64,000 nucleotides of DNA from Henricia sp. BOLD:AAB3569 (Eukaryota; Echinodermata; Asteroidea; Spinulosida; Echinasteridae): assembly GCA_037783545.1 (NCBI GenBank), contig JBBELK010000482.1, forward strand, positions 992,001-1,056,000, given 5' to 3'. The notes beneath the pieces are model-generated. The model saw only the letters and a program-made list of their open reading frames with translations. It made no database searches and was not told the DNA's origin. How positions within the stretch are numbered: position 1 is the first letter of the stretch; each line of letters starts with the position of its first letter. The position numbers and the translations under genes were made by a program. Below, piece by piece: positions 12,422 through 25,600 of this stretch.

Positions 12422-13140
12422 TCGAACTGGCAACTGCTACATTATTCATTACATGCAAGCAGTTGACCCGAATGTGCAACGTCACAACATTACCCACGCC
12501 CCACTCTGCACGTAAAGATTTTGAAAACAGAAATCGAAAACAAACATTCAACTGAGCCAATGGGCGCTAGGAGCTTGTTTTGCACGCGCGCGTGTGATGC
12601 AAGTCACGTACAGTTCCCGCAGGACAAATTGACCAATCACATGGCTTGCGGCGTTATGGCCTCGTTCATTACCAACGTAGGTACGGCACTTATATTTACT
12701 TCGACACAAAACCATCGAGCTTCATGAAAATACGTTTATATTTGACATAAATTGTTTATTACATCAACATTTTATACGGAACTAATATAATTCCCATTTG
12801 ATTTAATTTATTTGCCGTTTAATGTACCCAGTAAATTCAAAAGCGTAAGCCTACCTCCCTTGTTTGTAGGAGCTCCCTGCGTAATTTGCATGGAGTGACC
12901 TGCACGTGACTGGCTGATTTCTGCTACCACTTTTGGTAGCAAAAATAAAGAAAAACATAAGAATTGCCTGTCAGTTCGAAAAAGGCCAAGTGAGTAATTC
13001 ACTCTGCGCGTATAGACTCTACTCAAGTCACCAAATCGCCCAAATTCACGAGGCCTTGACAAAAGGCTACCCGTGAGCTGGCTCACAATCCGCTCGCGTT
13101 TTCGCCGAGTAGGGCGCTCTTCATACTTGCGCGGTCTCCC

Positions 13141-14134
13141 AACCGAACAATTTTGTCATAACTCGTGACATCTTTCTTCAGAAAAATAACTAAACCAAAG
13201 CAGTCGATACTTCTGATATACGAACGAGAATACTGTAAAAATATCGATTTTGTGTGTGGAAAATAAAATGCAGGTCAGGCACAGTTCACCGAGTAAATAT
13301 GCTCGTTGTCTGTCCTGACTTGAACTTCACCGAAGTAGGTCGCGGTTGCGGAATGTTTGTCTTTGGTGCCCGGGTAAACTTGGGCGGGCAAGGCCAGGGT
13401 CACTAGGCCTCTTCGGTTACACTACTGCCGGCTTCGCCATTATTGTTACAAGCAGCCCTCGACCCTGTGCCTGGGGTACGAGTATTTACATAAAGATGGC
13501 AAAATGTTCTTGTATTACTTGTTCCCTTGCTGAAGCGAAAGCGAGCAATAAAAATTTATGAAGGCAGCATGTCGTAAGCCGGATGGTAAAGATACCAGTA
13601 ATATTTCTGAGAGGTTTGCAAATCATGTGGTCCATTTCATTTCTAGACCAAAAGTCCTAGATCGGTTACGAAGGTAAATGCCCGACCTGACGTACGAAAT
13701 TAAGGGACCCTGTGACAGACGGTGTCAAATAAAAATGTTAAACTGTTAAAACTGTTAAAAGTCAGACGTAACTGATTTCACAATAAGAAAAGTAACGTCT
13801 TCATCCATTTTGAAAGGTATAAATAAGCATGCTAAAACATAGACCAAAATGACCGACTTGCGATGACTATGCATTTCAACGAGGACTGTGCATTTCAACA
13901 TTTCTCGGAAATTAACACTTAGCAACCATTGCTCCCTATAACGAATGGGGTCATATAGTTAAATTGGCAAAGTTGAACAAGGTTCATATATATCTGGAAG
14001 TAATTGCCAAGTCCCGTCTACTATAGACAGAAATGAAACGGAGGCATCATATGCGGATCGTGGATATGAAACTTGAAAGACCTTATTAAAACTAGAGAGA
14101 CTGTTCAGTGGTTCCCAACTCTACCCTTTGGCCT
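13141..14134. other. No gene seen
   Basis: Intergenic-looking sequence. The frame at 13346-13561 has no start context, partner exon or family likeness. Confidence 0.5.
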
Positions 14135-14482
14135 ATTACCCTGTTTACACCGAAATCCCGAGGGACTTGCGAGTGATTTACGAACAAAAATTGGTCAAAA
14201 TGGCATTTCCTCAGGAGTTGGTCGGCAAGATCTTAAGTTCCTCCTATGTTACTTGTCAGAAGGTCGTAAGTTAGTCCTGAACACTCGCAATAACTCGGGG
14301 GGAATCGCCATCGCTCGGCACAAGTTCCCCGACCGTATGGAACGGTTCAAAACGGTCGGGAAACTTTCTCGGTCGCCCCCTTTACAAAAGTTTCATGACC
14401 ACTCACGAGTCCAAGAAATACAGAATTTTACAACTCGTAAGTCGACCCTAACTTGGTCGTGCTTCGGTGTAAACATAGCATT
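14135..14482. mobile_element. Inverted-repeat element, TIR 'tgtttacaccgaa'
   Basis: 'tgtttacaccgaa' near 14142 and 'ttcggtgtaaaca' near 14464 bound about 335 bp. The interior repeats 'cgaccgt/acggtcgg' and 'cttgcgag/ctcgcaa' in opposite orientations. The 202-codon frame that runs across it (14073-14681) continues into unrelated flank, so it is not taken as a gene. Confidence 0.55.
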
Positions 14483-17239
14483 AACAAAAATAAAACTTCT
14501 CATCATCCAAATAGGGCCTACACTTTGTGCATTGTGGGATCCACAAGATCAAAGAGGGCTATACATTCAGCAACCTGTATGGCCATCCTTCCTCCATGGT
14601 ATGACCACCTCGTGTGGCAAGGCTGCATTGGCCTCCATCATGTCCATAAGAGCCACTGAGGTATGGTGTGCCTCTTCCTAAAGTGCCTTCCAATAGCTTC
14701 CAATGCTGCATCAACTTTTGTTCTCATCCGATCTAAAATTGATATTTTTTTCGAAGAGCATATGAGTTGAGGAAATTTAGAGCATATAAAGTTGACTTTA
14801 TCTCTCGTTCTTAACTATTTATTATCTAAGACTTTGGTAATATGTCTTCTTACCTTTTCTTGACATCGAGACATGTTTGGTATACAGGTGAACTGGGGAC
14901 GAAGAGAAGACGGTGTAGGTTTCGTCAGGTATTCACTGTGCGATTATACGAATTTCCCACGATAAAGTATTTTGTTGAGGTCACCCGGGTATATGAGACG
15001 TGGATGTGCTAAACACGAATAAAAGGATTATTGGCGAAGGGTTTTGTTGTGAGGAAAACTTGTTGCATCCAACTTTAAAAGCTGCACGATGGTATTTAGC
15101 CGACCTGCCATTGACTAGTACTATAGTAGTACTCTGAAACTTGATCCGAGTATTTTGGATGTAGCCGAATTATGCCCTTCTCATAATGACTGCTTGAGCG
15201 GTGAAGTGGAACTGTTTTGTTCAAGCAAAATTATTTTTGTTTGCCAAATTTCCTGATAAGTATAAAATGTCAAATTCCACGAAAATGGAAACTTCTTTAG
15301 GCGTTCGTTTTCTCGGATAACGACCATTGCATGTTTCTGCTGAATACAGGACTATGTGAGAAAGCGAGAGGTTTGTCTAGGATTGGAGACCTGGAGTTCA
15401 ATAAACCGTGAACCGGCCAGGTGTCGAAAAGGGGGAGGGGGAAGGGTAAAAAAGAGTCCCGAGGTTACGAGTCTGAGGTCAGGTGCTGACGCGGAGGGGA
15501 AATGTGGAATTATGACTGTCTGGAGATTTCATCAGGAGCTCGCTCGGGGTCACGCGCCGGTCGAAAGAGGGAGGGGAGAGCTTCGCAAACAACTGGCCCG
15601 CGTCCGAGTTTTTCTTTCAGAGTGCCATAAAACTGCCACATCTGTTTATTCGCTAAAGAGTTTGCCTTGCCTGGAAACGTGGTCAATGAAATGTGGGCCA
15701 CTTCTGCCGGATGTGAATACAAGTTGACTCGGAATTCGTTGAACTTGGCAATGCGTTGTGAACTCTAGGCGATCATATTATTGTAGGCAAGACTGCATTG
15801 TTTTGAAGGTTGTTGCCAGCTTTTAGCCCGATTCGAATATTTTTATGAAAATATTTCTGGAAAGCTTGGTGTCAATAAAAACTTGTGCAAGAACACACAC
15901 ATGTAAAATGGGACCTTTTGTACGCCAACAGAGACCTTTTTGACAACATTCGCCATTCAACTCGCGATGAATAAAAAGTAGCCTACGTAGCATTATGCGT
16001 TGGCTGCTATAGACGCATCAGTTCTGCAGTGGAGTAAATCGTCAGTTCAACAATAAAAACACAAGTCAAAAATCTCGGTTGCACAGTTAATAAAAACTGA
16101 CTAGACTAACCCTGGTCATACTATATTTTAACTTGAAGTCTAGTCGAGAATTAGTGCTGATGGACTTGTGAGCTTCGACAAAGACATGTTATGGACTGTC
16201 GGCTACGCAACTGGGTCGCTTCTCCCGTTGAAACAAAATCCCCATAAATTAGATGATTCCCAAAACCCTAACATCGAGCGGACACTTCATTTCCGTTGGG
16301 CCTGCTGAATAATTACGGCTGGGAATTTCGGCCACTGCTTAGGTCATTGTGTGGCCGGATGCAGACAGACCTGAAGAAAGCCAGCGATTTATCAAACTGA
16401 CCGTCCAATCGAGTCTGCTGACCAGTGCTTAGCGTCCGCGGATCTTTTAACAGCCTTTTCCTTCCTTTCTGAAATAGCATTTCTGTCTATAAGCTCGCCA
16501 TATGGCCATGTCATAAGTCCCATATCCGCCGGTTTGTGGTTTTTGTTTTGCATTCTGTAATGACCGTTGCGGTGAATCGTCCACTCTCCCCCGACGGATA
16601 GTGGATAGTGTCAATTATTAAAAGTGTCAAGGCGAATGATTAATTGGGACAATGACACACAATATGGGCGGTGTGACCAACCCGTCTTGACCTCAAATCT
16701 GTTCTAAATAGGATGTCGGCGCATGCGTGGTTGTGGAAGTGTTAGGCCTATACTCTGAAAAAAAACAGCACCATATTTATTTTTTCTGTTCGTAAAATAA
16801 CGAAAATAGCTTATTTTCCTGACCTTTTGAGCAACTATATATGAGACAGTATGAACGCGTATCCAGTCGCCATCTTGGATTTTTTTAAAAATATTTTTTT
16901 TAAACAAATTTCATCATTGGCCTTGCTGAATTCAAACTAGTTCCCCTACCTCGTTCGTGTCACTGACCTCTAAATAATGGACGGGACAGCACATGGCTAT
17001 GCGAGAATTAAAGCAACACATCGGCCATCTTACTATAGACTCCCTGGTCCATACGATCACTTGCACTCCACTTAATAAACACATGTACTTAATAGTAAAA
17101 CCATGGAGCTATAAAAAGTAGCTGGTGAAACTAACGAACACAATATTTGGTATGGTGCCTAAATAATGAAAGCAATATAACCACCAGTCTACAAAATGCA
17201 TTATCCTCTCACCGTTGCTTACTTTTTCAGGGAGTAGCT
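14483..17239. other. No gene seen
   Basis: Intergenic sequence. At 14560-14700 the minus strand shows a brief protein-like segment (VALMDMMEANAALPHEVV) with no extension and no splice sites. The other frames (15356-15727, 16704-16907) look random. Confidence 0.45.
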
Positions 17240-17315
17240 TTAGCAGTCCATTTTTTTTTTAGGTAAGTGGGCTTTTCCTCCCACATCTAAAACTGAGCTT
17301 CGGGCCTGTATGATA
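17240..17315 (+). repeat. SINE fragment, 'cctcccacatctaaaactga' core
   Basis: Shares 'cttttcctcccacatctaaaactgagc' (in pieces) with the longer copy at 27165-27365. No tRNA-like head remains. Confidence 0.5.
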
Positions 17316-19679
17316 TTATATTGCCGCAGATGCTTTTGAGGTGTTTCAATACCAGAAAAAAGGCCTAATTTTCGAATTGTGTGAAGGATGCGCAGAAACC
17401 ATGATTAATTCCAAGTACATGGGCATGTATTGGAGTTAATAAGCAACCACACATATAATTTGCACCCTTAAAAACCCATTGTATTTTGTACCGGTAGTAG
17501 GCCTATGGTACGACCGAACATTAAAAAAGGAAAGCACGCCGAACGATATTGATTATGTTTACGCACGGAGGCAGGAGTGAGGAAAGGTTCAAGTTCGGGG
17601 CCAAGTCGACAAGGGTTTGTTTAATAATTGACCCGGAGCGAACCGCGCGACTCGTACGAAATGATCCATTGGACACCGTCTCGCCCGGTCGCGCGCCTTG
17701 CCCGACGAAACATGGCGCCAGTCGCCATATGGGAAAACGATAATAAGGCCGTTCAGAATCTAGGTTACACTGTTTTTGTCTGGGAGCACGTACGTTTTGT
17801 TTTCCCTCTCTTTACGACCTATGATAATGTTAATGAGATGTGATCATGAGTCGGTCTTGGTTAGTTAGGTTTAAGTTTGGTTGGTTAATTATTAGTGGAC
17901 GCGATACTAGTCTGGCTTATTTGTTAAAGGTGAAAAATATATTCGTTTTTAAGGACACAACGCTTCGAACCATGGGAGTATCTAGGCCTATAAATATCCA
18001 AAAACATGTGAAAACCTCTAAATCGATTCAATTGTATTTTGAATATTAGTTCGTGGAAATGGCACTTTTCGCCCAAATGCTTGTCTGTTTGGTAATATTC
18101 AGATCTTGCACCGGTTGGAAATTATTGACTAATCGCGATGGACCACCCCCATAAAATTGTACATAATTAAAGAGATAAGACTTCAAGGAATATTTTGCTT
18201 TTTGTCCCGAGGCGCTGTAAGAATTTTAAATGTTTTAAAATGATTTTTGAATATTAAGCATTTTAGCATTGGTTCCTAGGTGCGCTTATTTTGTCCGATA
18301 TCTTATAGGCACAGAAATAGACTACTAAAGTGAAAACGTCACCCTTTATGTGTTGCCATGGTTTTTGGGTCTACACTAAAACCAGTTGGTAACCCATTTT
18401 GGCAAAGTGAATGAAATCTGTGCTTACATCATTTTCTGTGATTAACAGCTTCGTGAAATTGGTGCCAGACAGACATTGAACCCACCAACTATTAAATTAC
18501 AATTTACAGCATGGTCCGACCTACTTAAAATTTGGGGTGTTTTGTTTTTTTCAAAATAAAAAGGGAGGAGCGGGTAAAAATGTGTTTACAACGACACTAT
18601 GACCGTGACCCCGTCTCCTGTGGTTAGCCGGGCCCGGGACGGAACGCCTTTCCAGGTAGGTCTGGCCCCTGGTTTGTCTCACCGCGGAAGGCTGAAATAG
18701 CACTTAAATTCCTTGAAACTAGGCCAGCGCCAGGCCGTTGACTTTAGGCGCTCGGATTTCAGGCCAAAAGGTCGATTTTGTTGCTTCTTCCAAAATCCCT
18801 AAACAAAATGTGTAGACTTTGTGGGCGTGTCATTTTTAAGTAGAGTAAAGGTTTGTATGATCAAGAGAGGGCGCTGTACTATCCTACCGTGGGTGCTTCG
18901 CGTTTTCAATCTCTTGCTTGAAGATTAAAAGCCCTTTTTACCCATAACTTTTTGGGTTTTTATGTCGCAGATATTTTTTCGAAATCTCCCTTAAGTTAGA
19001 ATGCTGATATTCGAGGGGTTGCAACAAAAAGCATACCAAGAGTCGCGGCATTATCCGGCATAGGACTTTTCATCCCGTTACCATGGTTTATATGCCTATG
19101 GAGGTAAGAATTTTGCACGCCCCAACGACCAAGAAAAGCAACTGCGCCCTCTCTTGAAATTTTCCGAATATTGTGTGAAGTTCTAAATAATTTTTCCCAT
19201 GAAAGATTTTACTTTTAAACTTGAACCTTTTTGATGATTTTTCGACTTGAATGTTAGGGTGCGGTGCCCTATGAAACATTTGAAGTAAAACAAAAGAAGA
19301 AATTAAACATTTTATTAGCCAAAACCTTTTCTTCAAATGCTTTTTGATGTAAAATTTAATAATTTCCAGATCCATATAGGCCTATATACTGTTATTCTGG
19401 TCATTTTCTAAGAAGTTTTTGTATGACTCAAAAATATACATTTTATGCAAGATAGGTACATTATCATGGTGTTTTCTTATTCCTTTTCTCTGACAATGAA
19501 TTATTGTGCAGTCGAAATTAGCAAAACTGCAAGAGGTTCGCCTTATTTTTTGTCAAATGTTGCAAAAATTTACCCTTTTCCCCCAAATGACTAGAAATGC
19601 TTGTTTAAACAAGCATAACAACATGGTCAATATTAGCTATCGAAGCATTTCTCAAGTTAATAAACAACTAAACAACAAT
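17316..19679. other. No gene seen; one MITE end near 18315
   Basis: At 18315-18400 the sequence 'agactactaaagtgaaaacg ... tgttgccatggtttttggg' matches the element at 57750-57930. Nothing else was recognised, although two 'agagagggcgc' or 'gcgccctctctt' blocks at 18864 and 19145 are in inverted orientation. Confidence 0.45.
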
Positions 19680-19975
19680 TAAGGGCAAAACCTTAATTAA
19701 CATTCATTCTCCCCGACGCAAGCTCAATCAATTACTGACTAATTGCGATCCCCGTTGCTAACTGATTCGAACCGGCCGCTCAACACCGGCTAGCTCGGTG
19801 GTCGAGACGTCTGTCTTGATTGCAGGAGGTCGTGGGTTCGAATCCCACCCGAGCACGCTATGAAGTTTTTCATAGTGTCTCGGGAAAGCACTGAGTATAC
19901 AGTGCTAATATACACGGGTAAGGGAAAAACCTTAATTAACATTCATTCTCACCGACGCAAGCTCAATATATCAAT
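19680..19975 (+). repeat. tRNA-like unit between direct repeats
   Basis: A tRNA-like core at 19788-19857 has box A 'tagctcggtggtcgag' and a perfect T arm (gtggg-ttcgaat-cccac), but its acceptor stem does not pair, so it is not a working tRNA. It is flanked by two copies of 'ccttaattaacattcattct' (about 19690 and 19929). Related T-arm ends lie on the minus strand at 47095-47160 and 37085-37145, so this is a tRNA-derived repeat family. Confidence 0.6.
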
Positions 19976-21557
19976 TACCAACTTAAAGAAGTTGCCAACT
20001 AGTTTGTCAACTCCAAATACTGTGAGAGCTAATTTTCGCACACAGGTACAGCGGACCTTTGACATGCATGTACTATGGACCGGTTCCTAATCCTTTTGCT
20101 TATTGCAGAATGCCATCTACTCAGGAACCAATCCGGTGTACCAAAAATGCATGAGTATGCTAATTCCATTGTGCAAAAACTGGTCTATAGGGCGCTTTCA
20201 CAGGGGTCAAAAGGTCACATGTTATTATTGCTTGTCCGCCATGAGCATGATGGATACCGGCGCATTATAAATTTTCATTATTATTATTATATCAATCGAG
20301 CCACGACATGGCTCTATTCTCTCCCAATCAAACACCCTATTGCAAATTGTCAAATCACTATTCTCTGCAAAAAAACATCTCGACATATAGATTTTCATTT
20401 TATTGTGCCTGTAAGATTAACCCCAACACTCCTCAATCAATACGATTTTACACACACCCTAGGGAGTTTGGGTTAATTAAATATGCATACAATGTTTTAT
20501 TTAATCTTGATCTCTTTTAAATCAACTCTGTGCCAATCCGAGTATACAAAAGAAATGCTTGAAAAAGGATTGGACTTAAACATATTTCACCACTGTCCAC
20601 TATTAACCCAATAAACAATTTGAATAGATTTGATGAAAACTCCAGTTTCATTATGCCCACTTATAAACATAACTAAATAAACATTCTTAACTGTTTTTAA
20701 AGATAGGAAAAATTAGATTTTATTGTTCCTAAATCCGCCTCATAATGTTTTTAACTTTTATGAAATAGGACCCTGGTCATGTATAATTAATATCAATTCA
20801 TAAATACCTTAGACAGTTTACGCATCCTCATTGGCTGAGAACACATCAAGTGGCCAGTTTTAAACAAATGATAATAACCAGTGTTTAAAACTAGCTGGCT
20901 CTCGTTGAGAAATTTAAACCTCGTGCCAACCCCGAGATTGGTTTCAACCCGGGTTGAAAACAGTACTGTAAAACGAGCAGGGTTGACATTTTTGCTGCTT
21001 GTATTTAAATAATTTGCATGAATACTACCTGCCGAATGTGTTCAGGTACATGTTTTAGCGACACACACATGAACATATATGCATGTGATATGTGTGAAGA
21101 TCAGATCGCCATTTTGAAAGGCTATTTTTTACATTGTCCGTCATTCACTTTTCTGTCGTTAAAAAAAAACGGGGCAGAAAAGCGGTGATGAATTCGGAAA
21201 ATTTGAACCATTTCCAGCAGGGTACAGCACTTACAAATGCGCGCAACGCTCGATTATCACCCACCCTGTGTTGGCGTGTATCCTCCCCTGGTTTGGACGA
21301 AGTAGTGTGAAAAGGCCTCTAATGGCAGGTGCAGTTTAGAAATACAATGCTAATTAAATGTGCAGCCTTTTTCAAAAGGAACATTTTTAGCAATTTAAAC
21401 ATTAGGAAATGGTATGTGTTGAATATCATTCTCTTTAAATCACTTTAAGTGGTTATTTAAGACACAGCTGCTATCTTTAAATATACAAAGGGGGAAAAAA
21501 ATACTAAAGAGTAGAGGACGGATGAATTTTTTTTTAACCTGGCTCAACCTATTTAGA
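19976..21557. other. No gene seen
   Basis: Intergenic sequence downstream of the aminotransferase gene. 20800-20850 shares 'taccttagacagtttacgca' with 48480-48500. Confidence 0.5.
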
Positions 21558-21676
21558 TATAGACCGTATCTTGTGGGGCACCTTTTGTTACTTAAACTGT
21601 TCAACAATGTAAATACACCATGCATGTCCACAAAGAAACTGCCCTACAAGATGGCGGCTATTTGATACGGTCTATA
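21558..21676. mobile_element. MITE, 'ctatagacc' family, copy 2
   Basis: Same ends and core as 2763-2911 ('tatagaccgtat' and 'atacggtctatag', core 'gtggggcaccttttgttact'). Confidence 0.8.
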
Positions 21677-21868
21677 GCACATTCTATGTCTATTGGGAAT
21701 CGCCTAATATAAACATTGAGCTGCATAGGTAGGCAGCCAAGCTTTAACACCATATACTCTTTGCAAATAAGGTCACAAGTGCATATGCGGCTATACATCC
21801 CATCCGAAGGAGGGAGCAATTAGGGTCAAGTGCCTTGCTCAAGATCACAATGCTTGGGTGTTTATACG

Positions 21869-22168
21869 TTAAGGCCAATTTACACGATCCTACTTTTGTT
21901 CAAGAACTTCATCCAACATTTGTATGATGATGTTCAGGAGAAAATGTTCTATCGTGTATTTGCGAACAAGCTTGAACATGTTGGGCGATGTTTAACCTCT
22001 GAACCAACCAGATTACAGAATTGGGTCACATGGTATTTCAGGTCGCAAGAAAATCCACAAAATACATAAACATTCTCTGGGACTTCTAGTGACCTTGAAC
22101 AAGTGTGAACGTCGTCATACATTTGTTGGATAGAACGGAGTATGATCGTGTAAATTGGCCTTTAGGTT
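21869..22168. mobile_element. MITE, TIR 'aaggccaatttacacgatc'
   Basis: 'ttaaggccaatttacacgat' and 'atcgtgtaaattggccttta' bound about 300 bp with no coding capacity. It is preceded at 21795-21860 by a degraded SINE piece ('catcccatccgaagga', 'aagtgccttgctcaag'). Confidence 0.75.
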
Positions 22169-22185
22169 TGCAAGTTAATGACCCA

Positions 22186-22582
22186 AAATATGGTTAAAGA
22201 CAGTATACATGATTGGTAAACTGTTACAAATAGTTTTATCCCCCTGTGTGATTGAAGATATGCATGATTAAAACCAACCTGAGCAAAAACCAGCTCCGTA
22301 CTTCGTCTAACTTTTGAGAAAACAGTCAAAAAAGGGTTTGCAGCCACTTCGCCCTGAACCATGGCCTGTGCGCGAAGTAGCATTTGGACGAAGTGATTTG
22401 GGGCAAATTGAATTTTCGTCTCATGAGACGAAAACTAATTGTTTTTCTCAAAGACTATAGCACTTCAGACAAAACCATTTCAGGGGAAGTTTTCTACGGT
22501 CATGTTTATATCGTGTAAGTTAGGCGTAAATCTGTGCACTTTTTGAGATAACAATCATGTACAATGTATACTGCCTTTAAAT
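22186..22582. mobile_element. MITE family 'ttaaagRcagtatacatgat', copy 1
   Basis: Ends 'ttaaagacagtatacatgat' and 'atgtatactgcctttaaa'. The interior holds 'cgtctcatgagacgaaaact' and a 'cacttcgccc' motif. An inverted, expanded copy lies at 24808-25321 and a partial one at 53790-54110. Confidence 0.8.
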
Positions 22583-22658
22583 TCAAGACCAAAAATAGCA
22601 GTACCTTTACCCATACAGCAAGAACCTAAATTTCTCAAAATTAAGAACGAATACATCT

Positions 22659-25600
22659 TTATTTTCCCAGGTATTTTCTTGTTGCTGCCGCAACCGCCTT
22701 GGCGCCTGCTTGCAAGTCTTCGTCACCATAGTAACTAAACGACAGCCGCAAGCAGTTGGTGAAATTTCCACACGGCGAGGCTCTACGAAGAAAAATTACC
22801 CCAAGAACATCAAAGTGTGAGTGACATTTGAAATAACACAATACTGTACAAATTTCCCATGTAACTTGCGAAACGGGACAGACAAAGATGTTTCCACAAG
22901 TGTCTGTCCTTGTTATGCGAGTTAATAAGAAATTTACACAGGGTGGTTTTAGAAAGGCTATGTTACCTTTTAGGGCTTATAGGCCCTATGTATCATTTGC
23001 AAGATAGACCTTTTTGCAGATTCGTGGAATAAGAGTGTATCATATCTATTAAGGAAGAATTTTGGTAAACTAGCCTGAAGAAATTTTAGCTACTTAGATG
23101 CATCAATGCTTCAGAAAACCTTGACAATCAGGAATAGTAAAAAAAAAAAAAGGCCCCTGCACAGGACATTTTTAGAAAACCACCTTCGGCTGTCAATTTC
23201 CAGCACGAAATACCATTTTGGACGGAAATAAATTCATGTGGTGTTTGTTACCATTGCTATTAACACTGAATTTTTCTTGTCAACTCATGAAAAACAAAAT
23301 TGGGTCATTGCAAATGACACAATGGGCCTTTAAAGATGAGTACATGATTGGTAAAAAGGGTATTATTCCCACTAAAAGCCCATGTTGGCAAAACTGCCGT
23401 GTACCGGTAAAACTTTTCAGCCACATAGAGGCAGTAATACTTCAGAACAATTGAAAAATTCATTCATGGCTTTTTTGTTGAGTTCAATGGTAAAAAAAAA
23501 GTCTTTTGCAAGTAAGACTTTTTAAGAAAACCACCTTCAGTCGTTAATTTCTCATACGAAATTAAAATTCATGTGATGTTTGGTACCATTGTTACTAACT
23601 CTTTTAGTAAGGTTTTTCTTGTCAACTCATGAACAAAAATTGGGGTCACTGCAGTCTGCAAATGATGTATTCTACCTTCAAGTTATTTTCTTTAAACAAG
23701 TTAAAGTTATTTCCTCTATTTTGGAGGAAATTGTTATCGTTATTGCCAAAAGGCAATTCAGACACCATCAGTTTTACGTTCCGAGCCAAACCCAGCTTGC
23801 TCTAAAACTGTCACACAATGATTTTAATTAACTTTTCCATTCGTGAATCACGAATTGTAGACCTACCGTTCTCCTGCCAAGTAAGCAACCTTGAATTCCT
23901 CTCGCGCTATCTTAAGAATCTCAGTGGCGTTAGCGCCCTCAGGAAGCTCAACCCAAATAAAATAACCACCCTGTCCAAGCGAATAGATAATTATAAAAAA
24001 TATTACAGGACTGGGGAAAACTGTTACAAACGGCATTATCTTCATGTGTGATTGAGGATGTGTGTGCAGAAAAAACATTGAAAAACTGCATCCATGAGCA
24101 AGTTTGATACGGTCTGTACGACAAATATTAGGGGCCTTCACAATAAGGGCACCCGTGTAAAAATGTGTGCGCACGGGAATTTTATTATTTTTTTATAAAA
24201 AAGATATCTCATTGCATTGGACAGTTGGAACCACTTGAGTTTAAGGTTTTTCCCGGTGAAATGATTGATTATAATTTTGCTGTTATTAAGGGTTAAATAA
24301 TGACATCTAACCTTGGGTTCTGCAATGCGAGTTCCCTCTGGCATTTCATCTTGGAGTGTTTTCCAAAAGGCTCTGGAAGAGGCCTGTTAACAAGAAAATA
24401 ACAAATATTTTTGGCAAATCAGTTTGTGGTTTTGTGTGGCTTTTAGGCAAGTATTCAAATAAATATCTTATCTGTTTCTAGTACTACAAACCGGTATTTG
24501 GCAAGCTATGCGTGCGCGGCACACTCTTAAAAAGCATTGTTGGATGTTCCTACTGCCAAAAAAAAGTACGAAAGCATTTCAAAACATGTCCGGACATGTT
24601 CGCTAATACATCACAAAAGCTACATGTACTTACAGCATAAGTTTTTTTGAGATTGGCTAGATGATTGTCGACAAGCCCCATCTCTAAGGCAGTTCCCACA
24701 AGGCCTGATGTAAAAGTGTTGAAGTTACCGCCACTCATCAGATATGCACTGCGAATCACAAAATAGTAACACATAAAAAAATGACCTCACAAAATGTGCT
24801 AAGACATGTTTAAAGGCAGTATACATCATTGGTAATCTCGAAAATCAGAAATGTTCACAGACTTACGCCTAACTTACACAATATAAACATGATGACCGTA
24901 GAAAACTTCCCCTGAAATGGTTTTGTCTGAAGTGCTATAGTCTTTGAGAAATGAGTAAAACAATTAGTTTTCGTCTCATAAGACGAAAATTCAATTCGCC
25001 CCAAAACCATTTCGCCCAAGTGCCATTTCGCCCCAAACCACTTCGCCCCAAATTACTTTGTCCAAACACTACATCGCCCAAATGCCACTTCGGCCTAAAA
25101 CCACTTCGTGCACAGGCCGTGGTTCAGGGCGAAATGGTCCAGGGCGAAGTGGTTTTGGGGCGAAATGACTGCAAACCCTTTTTTGACTGTTTTCTCAAAA
25201 GTTAGACGAAGTACGGAGCTGGTTTTTGTTCAAGTTGGTTTTAATCATGCATATCTTCAATCACACAGGGGGATAAAACTATTTGTTACAGTTTACCAAT
25301 CATGTATACTATCTTTAACCGTTTGTAAATTATTTTAAATATTCTACATTTTTAAGAAATTGCACAGAAATTTCTTTAAACAATTTTGTTAACTTGAAAA
25401 TGCATCAAAATGTCACTTTGGCTCCTGTTTTTGTGGAAATACCCAAGTCTATTGTAATTCTATTTTCTAAAGATCTTACAAAATTCTATTACAACATTTT
25501 TTCAAACCTCTTTGTCATTGATTTCAGTATCCAGGGTGCCGTTTCGAACCATCCAAGCCGTAGACCAGGGCCCATAAACTTAGAGAACGTCCCGCAAGAT

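Larger units (their letters stand above)
7201..13140. promoter_or_regulatory. GC- and CpG-rich zone, candidate promoter region for the NR6A gene
   Basis: Blocks at about 7205-7760, 10240-10330, 10720-11160 and 11540-12330 are markedly richer in G, C and CpG than the surrounding AT-rich DNA. They lie 3-9 kb upstream of the receptor exon on its strand, where a first exon and CpG-type promoter would be expected. No exon was assigned: no frame here joins convincingly to the phase-0 acceptor at 3926. The several minus-strand frames (10774-11079, 11778-12116) look like GC-driven chance frames. Confidence 0.35.

Noticed and set aside
14073-14681. 202-codon plus-strand frame
   Set aside because: It crosses the boundary of an inverted-repeat element, shows no family motif and has no partner exon.
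14560-14700. Possible minus-strand exon (VALMDMMEANAALPHEVV)
   Set aside because: Stops on both sides, no splice sites in phase, and no recognised family.
19788-19857. Functional tRNA
   Set aside because: The T arm is perfect but the acceptor stem does not pair, and related fragments occur elsewhere; it is a tRNA-derived repeat.
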